Positions 9,107 to 18,792 of a stretch of DNA of 64,000 nt are shown in pieces. The translations under genes and the position numbers were made by a program. The notes under the pieces were generated by a model that saw only the letters and a program-made list of their open reading frames with translations, was not told the origin of the DNA and searched no databases. The stretch covers positions 31,922-95,921 of the forward strand of contig NZ_VJZR01000007.1 of NCBI RefSeq assembly GCF_007097365.1. The letters are read 5' to 3'. Each line of letters opens with the position of its first letter. The stretch's first letter is position 1. The stretch comes from Flavobacterium franklandianum (GTDB lineage Bacteria > Bacteroidota > Bacteroidia > Flavobacteriales > Flavobacteriaceae).

Positions 9107-11479
9107 TTGGAAAGTAAAAAAAACAATTTCAACATTCAGCAAGAAATATTAAAATACCTTTCTTATTGGAAATGGATTCTTTTGTCGGTATTTATGGCAA
9201 TAGCCATCAGTTTTTTTTATTTAAGGTATGCCAACGATGTATATCAAACCAGCGCCAAAATTAAAATCCTAGATAACTCAAATACGGCTTTTAAATTACC
9301 AACAGATAATATTTCTATTTTTGGAAATAATGAGATTAGCAAAGGAAATGAAATCGTAATAATGAAATCTTCCCGAATAATAGGTGCTGTTGTTGATCGT
9401 TTGAACTTGACAACAGAAATTTATAGTGTAGGAAGAATTAAATCTATCGAAAAATGGAAAAATGTACCCTTTAGCGTAATTTGGGCTAAAGAAAATGATT
9501 CCTTGTCTAAAAAACAGATTTTGCTTCAAATTGTGTTGACAAAAAGTGGCTATGTGATAAAAGGAAGTGGTGTAGAATATAAATTTGGGCAGACCAATTT
9601 TAGTGCTGCCATTCCCTTCAAAATAATGCTTAAAAACAAGGAATTATTAAATAGAACCAATGGAAATGAATACCAAATAGCTTTAAAAACAAGAAAAAGT
9701 GTTATCCAATCTATATCGAGTACTATTGTCATTGATTATGTAGCTAAACAAAGCGACATCTTAAGCCTTACTCTAAATGGATCAAACAAAGAAAAAATTA
9801 GTGCTATTGTCAATACTTTAATTGATGTATTTAATCAAGATGGTATTCAGGACCGACAACTTGTATCCAAAAAAACTATCGAATTTGTTGATGATCGATT
9901 TAATTATCTATTTAGGGAACTGGATTCAATAGAAACCTCTAAAGCCAATTTTAAAAAGGAAAAAGGGTTTAGCTATATTGAATCCGATGCTACTGTTTTA
10001 ATGCAAAACAATAATGATTCGAAAGCAAAAGTGCTCTTTTCTAATACACAAATAGTATTAGCAAAATTGATGATGGATGCTTTGAATAAAAACAAAGGTT
10101 TAGAATTATTACCCTCTAATATTGGAATAGAAAACGGTGAAGTAAATGGATTGGTTACAAATTACAACGAACAAATTTTAAAACGCAATAAGCAAATACT
10201 TGCTGGCGGGGGAGAATCAAATCCTATAGTTAAGGAAACAACAAGTTTGGCTTTACAAATAAAAAATAACCTAAGGGCCTCCCTGATTGGCTATCAAAAT
10301 GTATTGAAATTCAACGAAAAGGAATCCATAAGAATTAGTGGTGTTGAAAAGGAAAATTACAGTTTGGTTCCTTTTAATGAGAAAGGCATTCATTCCATCC
10401 AAAGGCAGCAAGCCATAAAAGAATCTTTGTACATTTTATTGCTGCAAAAAAGAGAAGAAGCAGCCATAAATTTAGCTATAACAAACCCCTCTATTAAAGT
10501 TGTTGATTTTGCAATTTTTTCTACAAGCCCCATCGCACCAGACCGAAGCTTAATTTTTATTGCAGCACTTCTTTTGGGTTTATTAGTTCCTATTGGGTTC
10601 ATTTTTGTTTACTATTCATTAGATACTAAAATAAATAATAAGGAAGATTTAGAGTTATTACTACCCGGTGTTCCAGTAATTGCAGAAATCCCTTTTATTG
10701 AAACAGAAAACAAAACAATACGGTTTTTGGATCGATCCATATTATCTGAATCTTTTAGAATCCTACGAAATAACCTCAATTATATTAACCCTAAAACAGA
10801 CCGAGGTTCTATAATATTCGTTACTTCAACGATAAAAGGAGAAGGAAAGACATTCGTCTCCTTAAATTTAGCAATTACACTTTCAACACTTGGTAAAAAA
10901 GTAATTTTAATTGGAGCTGATTTAAGAAACCCACAATTACATCGAAAATTAGATCTTGAACGACCAAACCTAAAAGGGATTACTAATTATTTATATGATA
11001 CAAGTATAAAAATAGATGATATAAAAGCGAGTCATTTACCAGATACTAATATTAATTTTGACATCATTTTTTCAGGTAATATCCCCCCAAATCCTGCTGA
11101 ATTATTATCAAATGGTCGATTTGAATTGTTATTGAATGAAATAAAAAACGACTATGATTATATTATTGTTGATACTGCTCCCACCTTATTAGTTGCCGAC
11201 ACGACTCTAATTACACATTTAGCCGATACGGTACTTTATGTTACTCGTGCGAATTTTACCGAAAAAAAGCTTCTTAAATTTATCTCCAATTTAAAGACGT
11301 TAAACACGATTAAAAATATGGGTATTATTCTAAATAATGTAGGACAAAATAAAGGGTACGGATACGGTTATTCTTATAATTATGGGTATGGATATGGCTA
11401 TGATAATGACCCAATTGTTAACACATCTTTACAATATAAAATAAAGAAATGGTTTAGGAGTGTTTTAAAAAGTAGTTAA
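9107..11479 (+). CDS. wzc: Wzc-like polysaccharide co-polymerase and tyrosine kinase (BY-kinase)
   Basis: 790-residue inner-membrane protein controlling chain length and export. TM1 lies about 21-41 and TM2 about 480-504, flanking a long periplasmic coiled-coil Wzz/GNVR region (PSIKVVDFA just before TM2). The cytoplasmic kinase has Walker A GEGKT (about 578-582), Walker A' VILIGADLRNPQ (about 599-610) and Walker B YIIVDTAPT (about 684-692). The tail at about 751-770 is an alternating Gly/Tyr cluster (GYGYGYSYNYGYGYGY), the expected autophosphorylation cluster. Translation appears to start at TTG 9107, since no in-frame ATG precedes the conserved N-terminus. A CpsB-type phosphatase that could reverse the phosphorylation lies 28 kb away. 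Confidence 0.93.
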   Translation: MESKKNNFNIQQEILKYLSYWKWILLSVFMAIAISFFYLRYANDVYQTSAKIKILDNSNTAFKLPTDNISIFGNNEISKGNEIVIMKSSRIIGAVVDRLNLTTEIYSVGRIKSIEKWKNVPFSVIWAKENDSLSKKQILLQIVLTKSGYVIKGSGVEYKFGQTNFSAAIPFKIMLKNKELLNRTNGNEYQIALKTRKSVIQSISSTIVIDYVAKQSDILSLTLNGSNKEKISAIVNTLIDVFNQDGIQDRQLVSKKTIEFVDDRFNYLFRELDSIETSKANFKKEKGFSYIESDATVLMQNNNDSKAKVLFSNTQIVLAKLMMDALNKNKGLELLPSNIGIENGEVNGLVTNYNEQILKRNKQILAGGGESNPIVKETTSLALQIKNNLRASLIGYQNVLKFNEKESIRISGVEKENYSLVPFNEKGIHSIQRQQAIKESLYILLLQKREEAAINLAITNPSIKVVDFAIFSTSPIAPDRSLIFIAALLLGLLVPIGFIFVYYSLDTKINNKEDLELLLPGVPVIAEIPFIETENKTIRFLDRSILSESFRILRNNLNYINPKTDRGSIIFVTSTIKGEGKTFVSLNLAITLSTLGKKVILIGADLRNPQLHRKLDLERPNLKGITNYLYDTSIKIDDIKASHLPDTNINFDIIFSGNIPPNPAELLSNGRFELLLNEIKNDYDYIIVDTAPTLLVADTTLITHLADTVLYVTRANFTEKKLLKFISNLKTLNTIKNMGIILNNVGQNKGYGYGYSYNYGYGYGYDNDPIVNTSLQYKIKKWFRSVLKSS

Positions 11480-11503
11480 TTGAAGTTTAATTCATTCAAC
11501 ATA

Positions 11504-11534
11504 AAAAAAGCAAAGACTCCGTCTTTGCTTTTTT
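11504..11534. terminator. bidirectional terminator between wzc and the minus-strand operon
   Basis: A 14-bp arm AAAAAAGCAAAGAC (11504-11517), a TCC loop and the complementary arm GTCTTTGCTTTTTT (11521-11534). A-rich and T-rich ends allow termination both ways, as fits two convergent gene sets. Confidence 0.88.
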
Positions 11535-11629
11535 ATTCTTAGTTCAATTCATAAAAAAATGAAGTTTGCTTAATTGATAAATGCTTTTTTCAATGGAATT
11601 GATTCCTACTAGAGACTACTAAATTAGAG

Positions 11630-12343
11630 TTAGTACGTTTTAAACTTTAGATTTCCACTATTGATTTTGATTACTTTATTTTTTTTCAAAATCTTTTCAT
11701 TTTTTGCTGCTGTTTCAACAAGGTTATTATACTTAATAATTTTTCCTGGATTGCCAACAACTGTTGCTCTGTCAGGAATATCATTTATGACTACCGTACC
11801 AGCTCCTACGGTACACCATTTACCGATTTTTATCCCAGGAATTACAATGACTCCCGCGCCTAAATGGGATCCTAAGCCAATGCTAACGTTTCCTGACAAA
11901 GTAACATTTGGTGAAATATGGACAAAATCGTCTATACAACACTCGTGTTCTATTATAGCTGCTGTGTTAATAATCACGTGATTTCCAATTTTTGCATCGG
12001 CATTGATAATCGCCCGTAGCATAATCACAGATCCAAATCCTACTGTTGCAGATGGTGAAACAAAAGCCGTTTGGTGTATGCTGCTAAAAAAATTATAATC
12101 ACTAAATCTCAAACTAATATTTTTTCTTGTTAGATTGTTTCCAATGGCTATAATCAAAGCTACATCGGGCGCTGGTTTTACTATACCGGTAGCGTTAACT
12201 ATCGGTATATAGCCAAGATTATCACTTTTTGGTGCATCATCAATAAGTGCTTCAATTTTACAATTAGTATTTAATACCAATTCTGTAACTGCCTTACCGT
12301 GGCCACTGGCGCCAAAAACATATAGCTTTCTATTTTCTTCCAT
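11630..12343 (-). CDS. PglD/NeuD-type sugar O/N-acetyltransferase
   Basis: 237 residues, typical for the PglD/NeuD family. The N-terminal Rossmann-like domain has VFGASGHGKAV (about 9-19) and LIDDAP. A left-handed beta-helix of hexapeptide repeats follows (ATVGFGSVIM, AKIGNHVIIN, GLGSHLGAGVIV), ending in GAGTVVINDIP and VVGNPGKII. The conserved catalytic His is probably in TAAIIEHECCI. Members acetylate UDP-4-amino-sugars using acetyl-CoA. The gene overlaps the upstream GT-PGT fusion by 14 nt, a pairing seen in glycoprotein and capsule loci where the acetyltransferase makes the substrate of the PglC-type transferase. It is the last gene of the operon. Acetylation of a sialic-type sugar is the alternative. 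Confidence 0.88.
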   Translation of the reverse strand: MEENRKLYVFGASGHGKAVTELVLNTNCKIEALIDDAPKSDNLGYIPIVNATGIVKPAPDVALIIAIGNNLTRKNISLRFSDYNFFSSIHQTAFVSPSATVGFGSVIMLRAIINADAKIGNHVIINTAAIIEHECCIDDFVHISPNVTLSGNVSIGLGSHLGAGVIVIPGIKIGKWCTVGAGTVVINDIPDRATVVGNPGKIIKYNNLVETAAKNEKILKKNKVIKINSGNLKFKTY

Positions 12344-14111
12344 AAAAGGGCTCTATTATTGTGCTGTTTGTGGCGTTAATATCTTCAACATTAAACACTT
12401 TTTGTAGGGTCTTAAAAATAATTTTAATGTCTAAACCTAAGGATTGCTGTTCAATATACCAAAGGTCATATTTTAACTTAGTATCCCAACCTATTGCATT
12501 TCTTCCATTAATTTGTGCCCAACCTGTAATTCCTGGTTTTACATTGTGTCTTTTTTTTTGGGGTTCCGTATAGAAGTTCAAATATTCCGGTAATAGGGGT
12601 CTTGGACCCACTAGGCTCATATCTCCTTTAATTACATTTACCAATTGTGGAAGTTCATCTAGTGAGGCATTGCGAATCCATTTTCCTATTGTTGTCAGTC
12701 TTTTCGCGTCTGGTAGTAAATGGCCATTTGCATCTTTTTTATCGTTCATCGTTTTGAACTTCATTATTGTGAATAATTTCCCTCCAATTCCTGGACGTTT
12801 TTGAAAGAAAAATACAGACCCCCTATTAGCAAAAAATAAAAAGATAAAAACCATACAAAATAATGGGGATAATGCAATTAATCCAAAAAACGCAAAATTA
12901 AAATCCAAAAAAGGTTTGAGACACTTTCTATAGATACTCCATTTTTTCTTGTTTTTCTGTTTTATCTCTACTTGTTTGTATTCTTCCAAAATAGCATTCC
13001 ACATTTTTTTTTGTTCGTATCGAGAGATTATCATTTCTCTAGCATTCGATTGTAGCACATCAAAAAAATCTTTTTCATCAATTAATTTAAAAACAGCTTT
13101 TACAATTGCTTCACTATTTTTTACAGGAATTATAATCCCGTTTTTTCCATCTATTATAATTTCGTTGCACCCATTTATATCAGTTACAATGGAGGGTAAG
13201 CCCATAGCACCAGCTTGCAGGACAACATTAGGAAATCCTTCTCTATAACTAGCAAAAACTAATGCTTTACTAATAGCCAGATAGGATCTAATATCATTTT
13301 GATACCCTACAAAAAGAATGTTTTTGTTTGCTTCTATCTCTTCTTGGGTGGAGATATCAAGCGGATCTAAATCCTTTTCTTCCATGCCCACCAAAAGGAG
13401 TTTTACCCTTGAATTTTGTTGTATTATTTTTTTGAAAGCTAGAACAACTTCGTTAATTCCTTTATCCCCAACTAAACGTCCTAAAAAAACATAAACAAAA
13501 TCTTCCTCTTCAATACCCAACTCTATTTTTAAGAATTTTTGTCTGGTTTGTGAAACTTGTTCTGGCGAAAAATGTTTTGTGTCGATTCCGTTTGAACTCC
13601 CATTACCAATGATTTTCAATTTTATAGGGTTGGTAAATTGGTTTGCCACAATAAAATCATACAACCCTTTTGAGTTAGGATATACCCTAGTAGCACATTT
13701 ATAAGTAAGTTTTTCAACCCTTTCTAATAGATTGCGTTTCATTCCTTTTGCTTCCATCAATGGCAATCCGGCTACCGTGTGCAATCTAATTGGTACACCG
13801 GCACATTTTGATGCAATCATTGCTAGTATTCCTGCTTTTGGGGTGTGTGAATGAACGATTAATGGATTTTCTCTTTTTAGAAATAAATACAATTTTACAA
13901 CTGCTATTGCATCACGAATGGGTGTTATTTTGCGTGACATTTCAATAGTAAATGTTTTCACACTTTCTTTATTTCCGATTTTTTTTAAATAGTCCTCTTC
14001 TGAAGCTACTGCGGTCACTTCATAAAAGGAATTCATATAATTTAATTGGCCGGATAACAATAAATCTAATGAGAGAGGCACGGTAGTGATTCGTATTAAT
14101 TTATTATCCAT
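12330..14111 (-). CDS. fused GT4 glycosyltransferase and PglC-type phosphoglycosyl transferase
   Basis: About 593 residues with two enzymes in one chain. Residues about 1-380 are a GT-B family 4 transferase (IVHSHTPKAG, VFLGRLVGDKGI, and EGFPNVVLQAGAMGLP with the EX7E-like region). Residues about 391-593 are a monotopic bacterial sugar transferase: hydrophobic re-entrant helix (FGLIALSPLFCMVFIFLFF), RPG, FKTM, the DE dyad in SLDELPQL (about 485-486), GDMSLVGPRPLLPEY and KPGITGWAQINGRN. The PGT half should move a sugar phosphate onto undecaprenyl phosphate and the GT4 half add the second sugar. The start at 14111 (MDNKLIRITT) is preferred because it gives the usual GT4 N-terminus after an A-rich tract; an ATG at 14168 would add 19 residues. 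Confidence 0.88.
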   Translation of the reverse strand: MDNKLIRITTVPLSLDLLLSGQLNYMNSFYEVTAVASEEDYLKKIGNKESVKTFTIEMSRKITPIRDAIAVVKLYLFLKRENPLIVHSHTPKAGILAMIASKCAGVPIRLHTVAGLPLMEAKGMKRNLLERVEKLTYKCATRVYPNSKGLYDFIVANQFTNPIKLKIIGNGSSNGIDTKHFSPEQVSQTRQKFLKIELGIEEEDFVYVFLGRLVGDKGINEVVLAFKKIIQQNSRVKLLLVGMEEKDLDPLDISTQEEIEANKNILFVGYQNDIRSYLAISKALVFASYREGFPNVVLQAGAMGLPSIVTDINGCNEIIIDGKNGIIIPVKNSEAIVKAVFKLIDEKDFFDVLQSNAREMIISRYEQKKMWNAILEEYKQVEIKQKNKKKWSIYRKCLKPFLDFNFAFFGLIALSPLFCMVFIFLFFANRGSVFFFQKRPGIGGKLFTIMKFKTMNDKKDANGHLLPDAKRLTTIGKWIRNASLDELPQLVNVIKGDMSLVGPRPLLPEYLNFYTEPQKKRHNVKPGITGWAQINGRNAIGWDTKLKYDLWYIEQQSLGLDIKIIFKTLQKVFNVEDINATNSTIIEPFYGRK

Positions 14112-14359
14112 TTTTTTTATATCCATATACGGTGATCCGATACTATTTATTAGAGGCATTACACTCATTGCTACATTTAAAAAAATAATAAAAACATTAA
14201 TTTAAATCTGGCATAAATGCAACGGCAAGGCTACTTTTTAATAAAATTAATACCAATATTCGAGGTATATATACTCTATTAAAAACCTTTACAATAATTT
14301 AAAACGGAGATGGATTATGCTATTAAAAACCGTATAAATTGTTAAGAAATAACAATGAT

Positions 14360-15505
14360 TTATGCCTCGGATTCTAGCGATTGACGGTATGAAAAATGCC
14401 AAAAGATATAAATAATCAAACCGGGTAAAAACATATTTCGCATTCGAATAATAATACCTAAATTTCCCAAAGTTTGAGAAAAGGCAAGCGTACCAATGAT
14501 TAAAAAATAAACCATTCCTTGAATAACAAATGGTGCACTTTTAAAAGTCTGCAAAGGTTTGTTTTTAAGCACCGAAAAAGATAATATTAATAATAGTAAA
14601 TTTTCAAACGATGCTAAAAGGGCAGGAATTCCATTAATGTCAAAAAAGAAAGGACGGTAGAGAAAAGTAAAAACCTTAAGAGGAAAAGGATAGGAGGAAA
14701 TATCGACAGAAGAACCGGTGTGAGACCTACTCAACAAAGCTCCTTTTTCTTGTGAAAATTTATCAAAACTATCCAAAGAGGCTTCTTCAATTTTAGCAAA
14801 CTCCAATACCTTTGGAACAATGGCTATGGCAATAGCAATCATCACCCCAAAAAATAAAACACGTTGTACCAATGAAATATTTCGTCCTGAAAAATAAGCG
14901 ATACCAAATCCTAAAAGCATAAACAATGTGATGTGGGGTCTAATAAAATAGGACAACGCTAATCCCAAAACAATCATTGGCATTCTCTTGATAGGCTGAA
15001 TTAATCCATAAATAAAGATTGCAATACAGAAAAAAAGCAAAGTGTCTTTACCAACACCACAACTCCAAAAATGCAAATTAGGAAGGAAAAACAAAAGCGG
15101 AAATAAATAATACTCTTTATATTTTGGGTCATTTGGAATCAATTCAACCGCCATCACATAAAAATAGGCCAATCCAATGAAACCAATTAAACTGTATAGC
15201 ATCGTCCCTGTAAAATAGGATAAATCTAAAACATTGGATGGATAATAATTTAAGGCAAAAATAAAATATGTTCCCTGATCTTGGGTTAATGAATAGATAA
15301 AATCAGTGTAAGACATCAATTTAGCTTGTTTCCAATAGCCAATTGCATCACCCTGAACAAAAAAACAAAAATAAATTCCAAAAAGTATATGAAAAAGAAA
15401 CAATTTTTTTAGCGTCTTCAAATTCTCTACCGAGATTTTTGCTGCAAAACTTTGAATAAATAAATACCCTACTACAAATATTAAAGCTAAAATTAAAATA
15501 TTCAT
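14360..15505 (-). CDS. polytopic membrane protein, Wzy/EpsG-like polymerase candidate
   Basis: 381 residues with about ten hydrophobic segments and no signal peptide. Between membrane segments, one large loop (about 235-280: EEASLDSFDKFSQEKGALL, then SRSHTGSSVD) could be periplasmic. The motif FIRPHITLFML and the C-terminal LGIIIRMRNMFLPGLI resemble O-antigen polymerases and EpsG-like proteins, which diverge strongly in sequence. It is the only gene in this operon with Wzy topology, and the operon contains Wzx and a phosphoglycosyl transferase, so a polymerase is expected. The assignment rests on context and topology. It starts 3 nt after the upstream acyltransferase gene. Confidence 0.6.
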   Translation of the reverse strand: MNILILALIFVVGYLFIQSFAAKISVENLKTLKKLFLFHILFGIYFCFFVQGDAIGYWKQAKLMSYTDFIYSLTQDQGTYFIFALNYYPSNVLDLSYFTGTMLYSLIGFIGLAYFYVMAVELIPNDPKYKEYYLFPLLFFLPNLHFWSCGVGKDTLLFFCIAIFIYGLIQPIKRMPMIVLGLALSYFIRPHITLFMLLGFGIAYFSGRNISLVQRVLFFGVMIAIAIAIVPKVLEFAKIEEASLDSFDKFSQEKGALLSRSHTGSSVDISSYPFPLKVFTFLYRPFFFDINGIPALLASFENLLLLILSFSVLKNKPLQTFKSAPFVIQGMVYFLIIGTLAFSQTLGNLGIIIRMRNMFLPGLIIYIFWHFSYRQSLESEA

Positions 15506-15508
15506 ATT

Positions 15509-16555
15509 TTACTTAATTAATTTAGATTTTATGAGTTGAATTGCCTTTTTTTCAAAAACTAAATAATACCCATACCCGACAAAACAAGAAAGAATCAATA
15601 CTAGAACCAATGCAGTTATTACTCCTACAATTGTTGTAATTTTTGGAAAGAATCGTATTAAAATCATTTGCAAAAAATTGTGTATTAAATAAATGGAATA
15701 CGTTGCATTGCCCACCATCATCATCACAGACGCTTTACTAATTTTGAAATCAGGAATGCGTATTGCTATAAAAATACTTAAAAAAGCCACTATTGAAAAC
15801 AATATATTTGCGTCATGAGTAAAGAATTTTAAATTGTTAAATGTACAATAGAAGAAAGACAAAAACGCTAAAATAAGCATCAAAAATAAAAGGCGTATAT
15901 TTATTTTAATTTTTCTAACCACTACTTCTGCTAGAACAAAACCTAAAATAAATTCGATATTGTAAGGCGAAAATAACGTTCTAAAAAGAGGAATCTTCAA
16001 AAATTGTAAGGAAGCGAAAGGTGTGTATGTAAAGATAATTATTGCTGAGGTCCATATTAAAACAAACCAATTCCAACCCTTTTTCGAATAAAATGAGATG
16101 CTAAACAAAAGATAAAATAAGAGTTCAAAGGAAAGCGTCCAAGCAACCGATAGCGCTGGATTTCCGTGGGGAATCAGGGTCAATGAAGTTAGGGTGCTAA
16201 TGTCTCTGTTGCTATTAGAAAATCCGGGTAAAAAGGTATAAAGTAGCAACATAAAAATCCCAACGGGAAGATAGGGAACATAAATTCGCACGAGTCTGTT
16301 TTTGAGATAATTGCTGAAAGAATTGGGTTCGTTATACTTATTATAAGCCGAATACGTTATTATAAATCCGGACAATACAAAGAAGAAATCCACTCCAGAT
16401 TTCCCTAGATAAGCGATATAGTCCAGAAAAGGATATTGTATTTTATGATAATATTTTATGGAGCCAATGGTATGATGCAATACCACCATCAAAGCGGCTG
16501 TGCCCCTAAATAGCTGTAAGATATCTAGATATTGATTTTTTGGCACGCTATTCAT
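15509..16555 (-). CDS. acyltransferase-3 family membrane protein (OafA-like)
   Basis: 348 residues with around ten TM segments. The N-terminal signature is LDILQLFRGTAALMVVLHHT, then GKSGVDFFFVLSGFIITYS and RLVRIYVPYLPVG, which carry the conserved His of the VLHHT motif and the RxxR-type basic cluster. The family O-acylates (usually O-acetylates) sugars in the membrane. It overlaps the upstream GT gene by 8 nt, so it is probably translationally coupled. This is one of two such proteins in the operon, which suggests the repeat unit carries more than one acyl group, though the position modified cannot be told. Confidence 0.88.
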   Translation of the reverse strand: MNSVPKNQYLDILQLFRGTAALMVVLHHTIGSIKYYHKIQYPFLDYIAYLGKSGVDFFFVLSGFIITYSAYNKYNEPNSFSNYLKNRLVRIYVPYLPVGIFMLLLYTFLPGFSNSNRDISTLTSLTLIPHGNPALSVAWTLSFELLFYLLFSISFYSKKGWNWFVLIWTSAIIIFTYTPFASLQFLKIPLFRTLFSPYNIEFILGFVLAEVVVRKIKINIRLLFLMLILAFLSFFYCTFNNLKFFTHDANILFSIVAFLSIFIAIRIPDFKISKASVMMMVGNATYSIYLIHNFLQMILIRFFPKITTIVGVITALVLVLILSCFVGYGYYLVFEKKAIQLIKSKLIK

Positions 16556-17603
16556 TGGCTAAAACTGATAGGACAACTGCATGTTTTTTTTGAATGCTAA
16601 ACTCTAACTCCGCCTTAATTCTGCCTTTTTTTCCTAATGTTTCTCTCAATGTACTATCTTCAATTAGTTGGTTTATTCTCACCAACCATTGCGCTTCTTC
16701 GTGAACTAAAAACCCATTTACACCCTCATCAATCACGTCTATATTCATCCCAACTGCTGAGGCCACTACAGGAACTCCACAGCCCATATATTGAATTAAT
16801 TTGTAGGCACATTTTCCTAATTCCCAAGGGGTATTTTCGAGTGGCATAATTCCAATGTCAAAATTAGAAATCGATGCTACTTCAGTATCTTCGGTCCATT
16901 TCAGGTATTTAACTTTGTCTCCCAATCCCAAATCTTGGGTTGAACCAACTATATGCAATTCGACATTATCTGTGTCCAGTATTTTCGAAAAAAGAACAGT
17001 TCTATTTTTGATATATTTAAATGTGGATGGAGATCCAATCCAACCAATAATTACTTTAGAACTAGCATATTTTTTTTTGGCTGTGTATAAATCGGTATTG
17101 ATAACCGTTGGAAGTAGCACTATCTTTTTTGCTCCAGAAACTTTGGCTCTTTCAGCCAAATAACTATTTCCTACTACAACACAACCGCTGTATTTCATCA
17201 CTTTATTAATTTTGTTTTTTAAACAAAATGCGATTAATTTATTTGTACTTAAATCATAATTATGAAAGATGGCGTCATCATAATCGACTATGTATTTTAC
17301 CTTTAAGAGATGTAACGCCTTTTCGAACCAACTAAAAAAATAGGGGAAAAGTTCTTTCTCAATAATGATTTTATCAAATTTATAAATAGAAAACAGTATT
17401 ATAAATCGGGTTAGATAGAATTTTAGAAGCTTTCGTTTTGCTATTCGTTTACCAGAATACAGGTTAATTAAATAATCCTCATCAAAAAAGGGGCTAACAC
17501 TGACCGAGATTCCTTTTGCTTCCAAAAAAGGGAAATATTGGTAACTCCGCAATCGACTACTCGCTCCGTTCCGGCTGTATTTTGTTAAATAGAGTACTTT
17601 CAT
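16548..17603 (-). CDS. GT-B glycosyltransferase (family 4-like)
   Basis: 351 residues. N-terminus MKVLYLTKYSRNGASSRLRS with a Gly/Ser-rich loop. The C-terminal nucleotide-sugar domain has IGWIGSPSTFKYI, DIGIMPLENTPWELGKCAYK and LIQYMGCGVPVVAS with the acidic/GxP region of GT4 enzymes, then VNGFLV. The expected reaction is transfer of a sugar from a nucleotide donor to the lipid-linked repeat unit at the inner face of the membrane; donor and linkage cannot be predicted. It overlaps the upstream GT gene by 4 nt and the downstream acyltransferase by 8 nt. Confidence 0.85.
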   Translation of the reverse strand: MKVLYLTKYSRNGASSRLRSYQYFPFLEAKGISVSVSPFFDEDYLINLYSGKRIAKRKLLKFYLTRFIILFSIYKFDKIIIEKELFPYFFSWFEKALHLLKVKYIVDYDDAIFHNYDLSTNKLIAFCLKNKINKVMKYSGCVVVGNSYLAERAKVSGAKKIVLLPTVINTDLYTAKKKYASSKVIIGWIGSPSTFKYIKNRTVLFSKILDTDNVELHIVGSTQDLGLGDKVKYLKWTEDTEVASISNFDIGIMPLENTPWELGKCAYKLIQYMGCGVPVVASAVGMNIDVIDEGVNGFLVHEEAQWLVRINQLIEDSTLRETLGKKGRIKAELEFSIQKKHAVVLSVLANE

Positions 17604-18790
17604 CTTAATTTATCTAAAGCGTTGCAATAACTCTCTGCACTTTTTTTTATGGAAAAAAAGGGAATAGCCTGTTTTCGTATTTCCTTAAAGTTTGTTTCAC
17701 CTAAACTTTCAATAAAATTCACTGCGAGATTAATGCGATTGGGATTTTGATGGTCGTATAAAAGACAGTTTGGAACACTATTTAGAATTTGTTCTGTATC
17801 ACCAATCCCGACCGAGGCGATGGTTGGTATTCCCATTAATAGGTATTCTCCCAATTTGATTGGCGCAATTCCTTGCATACTAAATTGGGGTTCTCTAATA
17901 GCAAAGGCTATATCGGCAGCAGAAAGATAATTAGGGATTTCTGTAAAAGGAACTGTTTTTACAATAATGGATACTGCTAAATCATCGGGTATTCTTTCAT
18001 TAGCAAACTCTTTGTTTACGGTTAAAATTAAAAAAATGGCATTCGCTTTTTTTTCTTGATATTGTCTAAAAATAGCCATCATTTCGTCCCAACCATATTG
18101 GCCACCAAGCGAACCACAATAGATCAAAACTTTGGTTTGATTCGGAACACGCAATTCCTTTCTCATATTTTCTCTTTTGGCGGAATTGGGTTTAAAGAAA
18201 TCAGTATTTCTACCATTGAGCACCACCGAAAATTTATTTGAATTCTTATACCCTACTGTTTGAGAATGGATATTTATGGCTTTGTGAGAACGTGTCAAAA
18301 CCCCATCAGCTCGTTGCAGCATTTTAGATTCTTCTTTCTTTAAAAATTGATATTGTTTGCTATTAGGTGATAATCCTGAAAAATCAATACGCTCTTCTAA
18401 TGGTAATCCATCGGCGTCAAAAACTACTTTGAAATTTTGTTTTGACATTCGATTGACCATAAGAGCCGGCATCGTGCTTCTTGGCATAACTATGGTAATG
18501 TTGTTTTTTTTGATGTATTTTTTTAAAAAAAGTATGCCTTTGTACAGTGTGAATAGGGTTCCTAAAATTGCAAAGGGTTTTCTAACAATCGCTTTAGATG
18601 TATAAATAAGATTCAAATCTTGGGCTGATTTTTGGGTTATTTCAATTCTTTCAGCTGTTCCCCAAGTAAATTGTACAATGTGAAATTTATACTGTGATTG
18701 TGATTGCACTTGGCTCAATATAGGCATAAATAACCCTTCCATATAAGTGGTTTGTGGTCCATCCCAGGTTATGAAGAGTACGTTTTCCAT
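17600..18790 (-). CDS. GT-B glycosyltransferase (family 4-like)
   Basis: 396 residues. Starts MENVLFITWDGPQTTYMEGL. The acceptor domain has VVFDADGLPLEERIDF; the donor domain has VLIYCGSLGGQYGWDEM and AFAIREPQFSMQGIAPIKLGEYLLMGIPTIAS, a GT4 donor-site signature. It is a cytoplasmic or membrane-associated sugar transferase. It lies 2 nt after the acyltransferase gene (18793) and overlaps the next GT gene by 4 nt, so it belongs to the same operon. Sugar specificity is unknown. Confidence 0.85.
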   Translation of the reverse strand: MENVLFITWDGPQTTYMEGLFMPILSQVQSQSQYKFHIVQFTWGTAERIEITQKSAQDLNLIYTSKAIVRKPFAILGTLFTLYKGILFLKKYIKKNNITIVMPRSTMPALMVNRMSKQNFKVVFDADGLPLEERIDFSGLSPNSKQYQFLKKEESKMLQRADGVLTRSHKAINIHSQTVGYKNSNKFSVVLNGRNTDFFKPNSAKRENMRKELRVPNQTKVLIYCGSLGGQYGWDEMMAIFRQYQEKKANAIFLILTVNKEFANERIPDDLAVSIIVKTVPFTEIPNYLSAADIAFAIREPQFSMQGIAPIKLGEYLLMGIPTIASVGIGDTEQILNSVPNCLLYDHQNPNRINLAVNFIESLGETNFKEIRKQAIPFFSIKKSAESYCNALDKLR

Positions 18791-18792
18791 AA

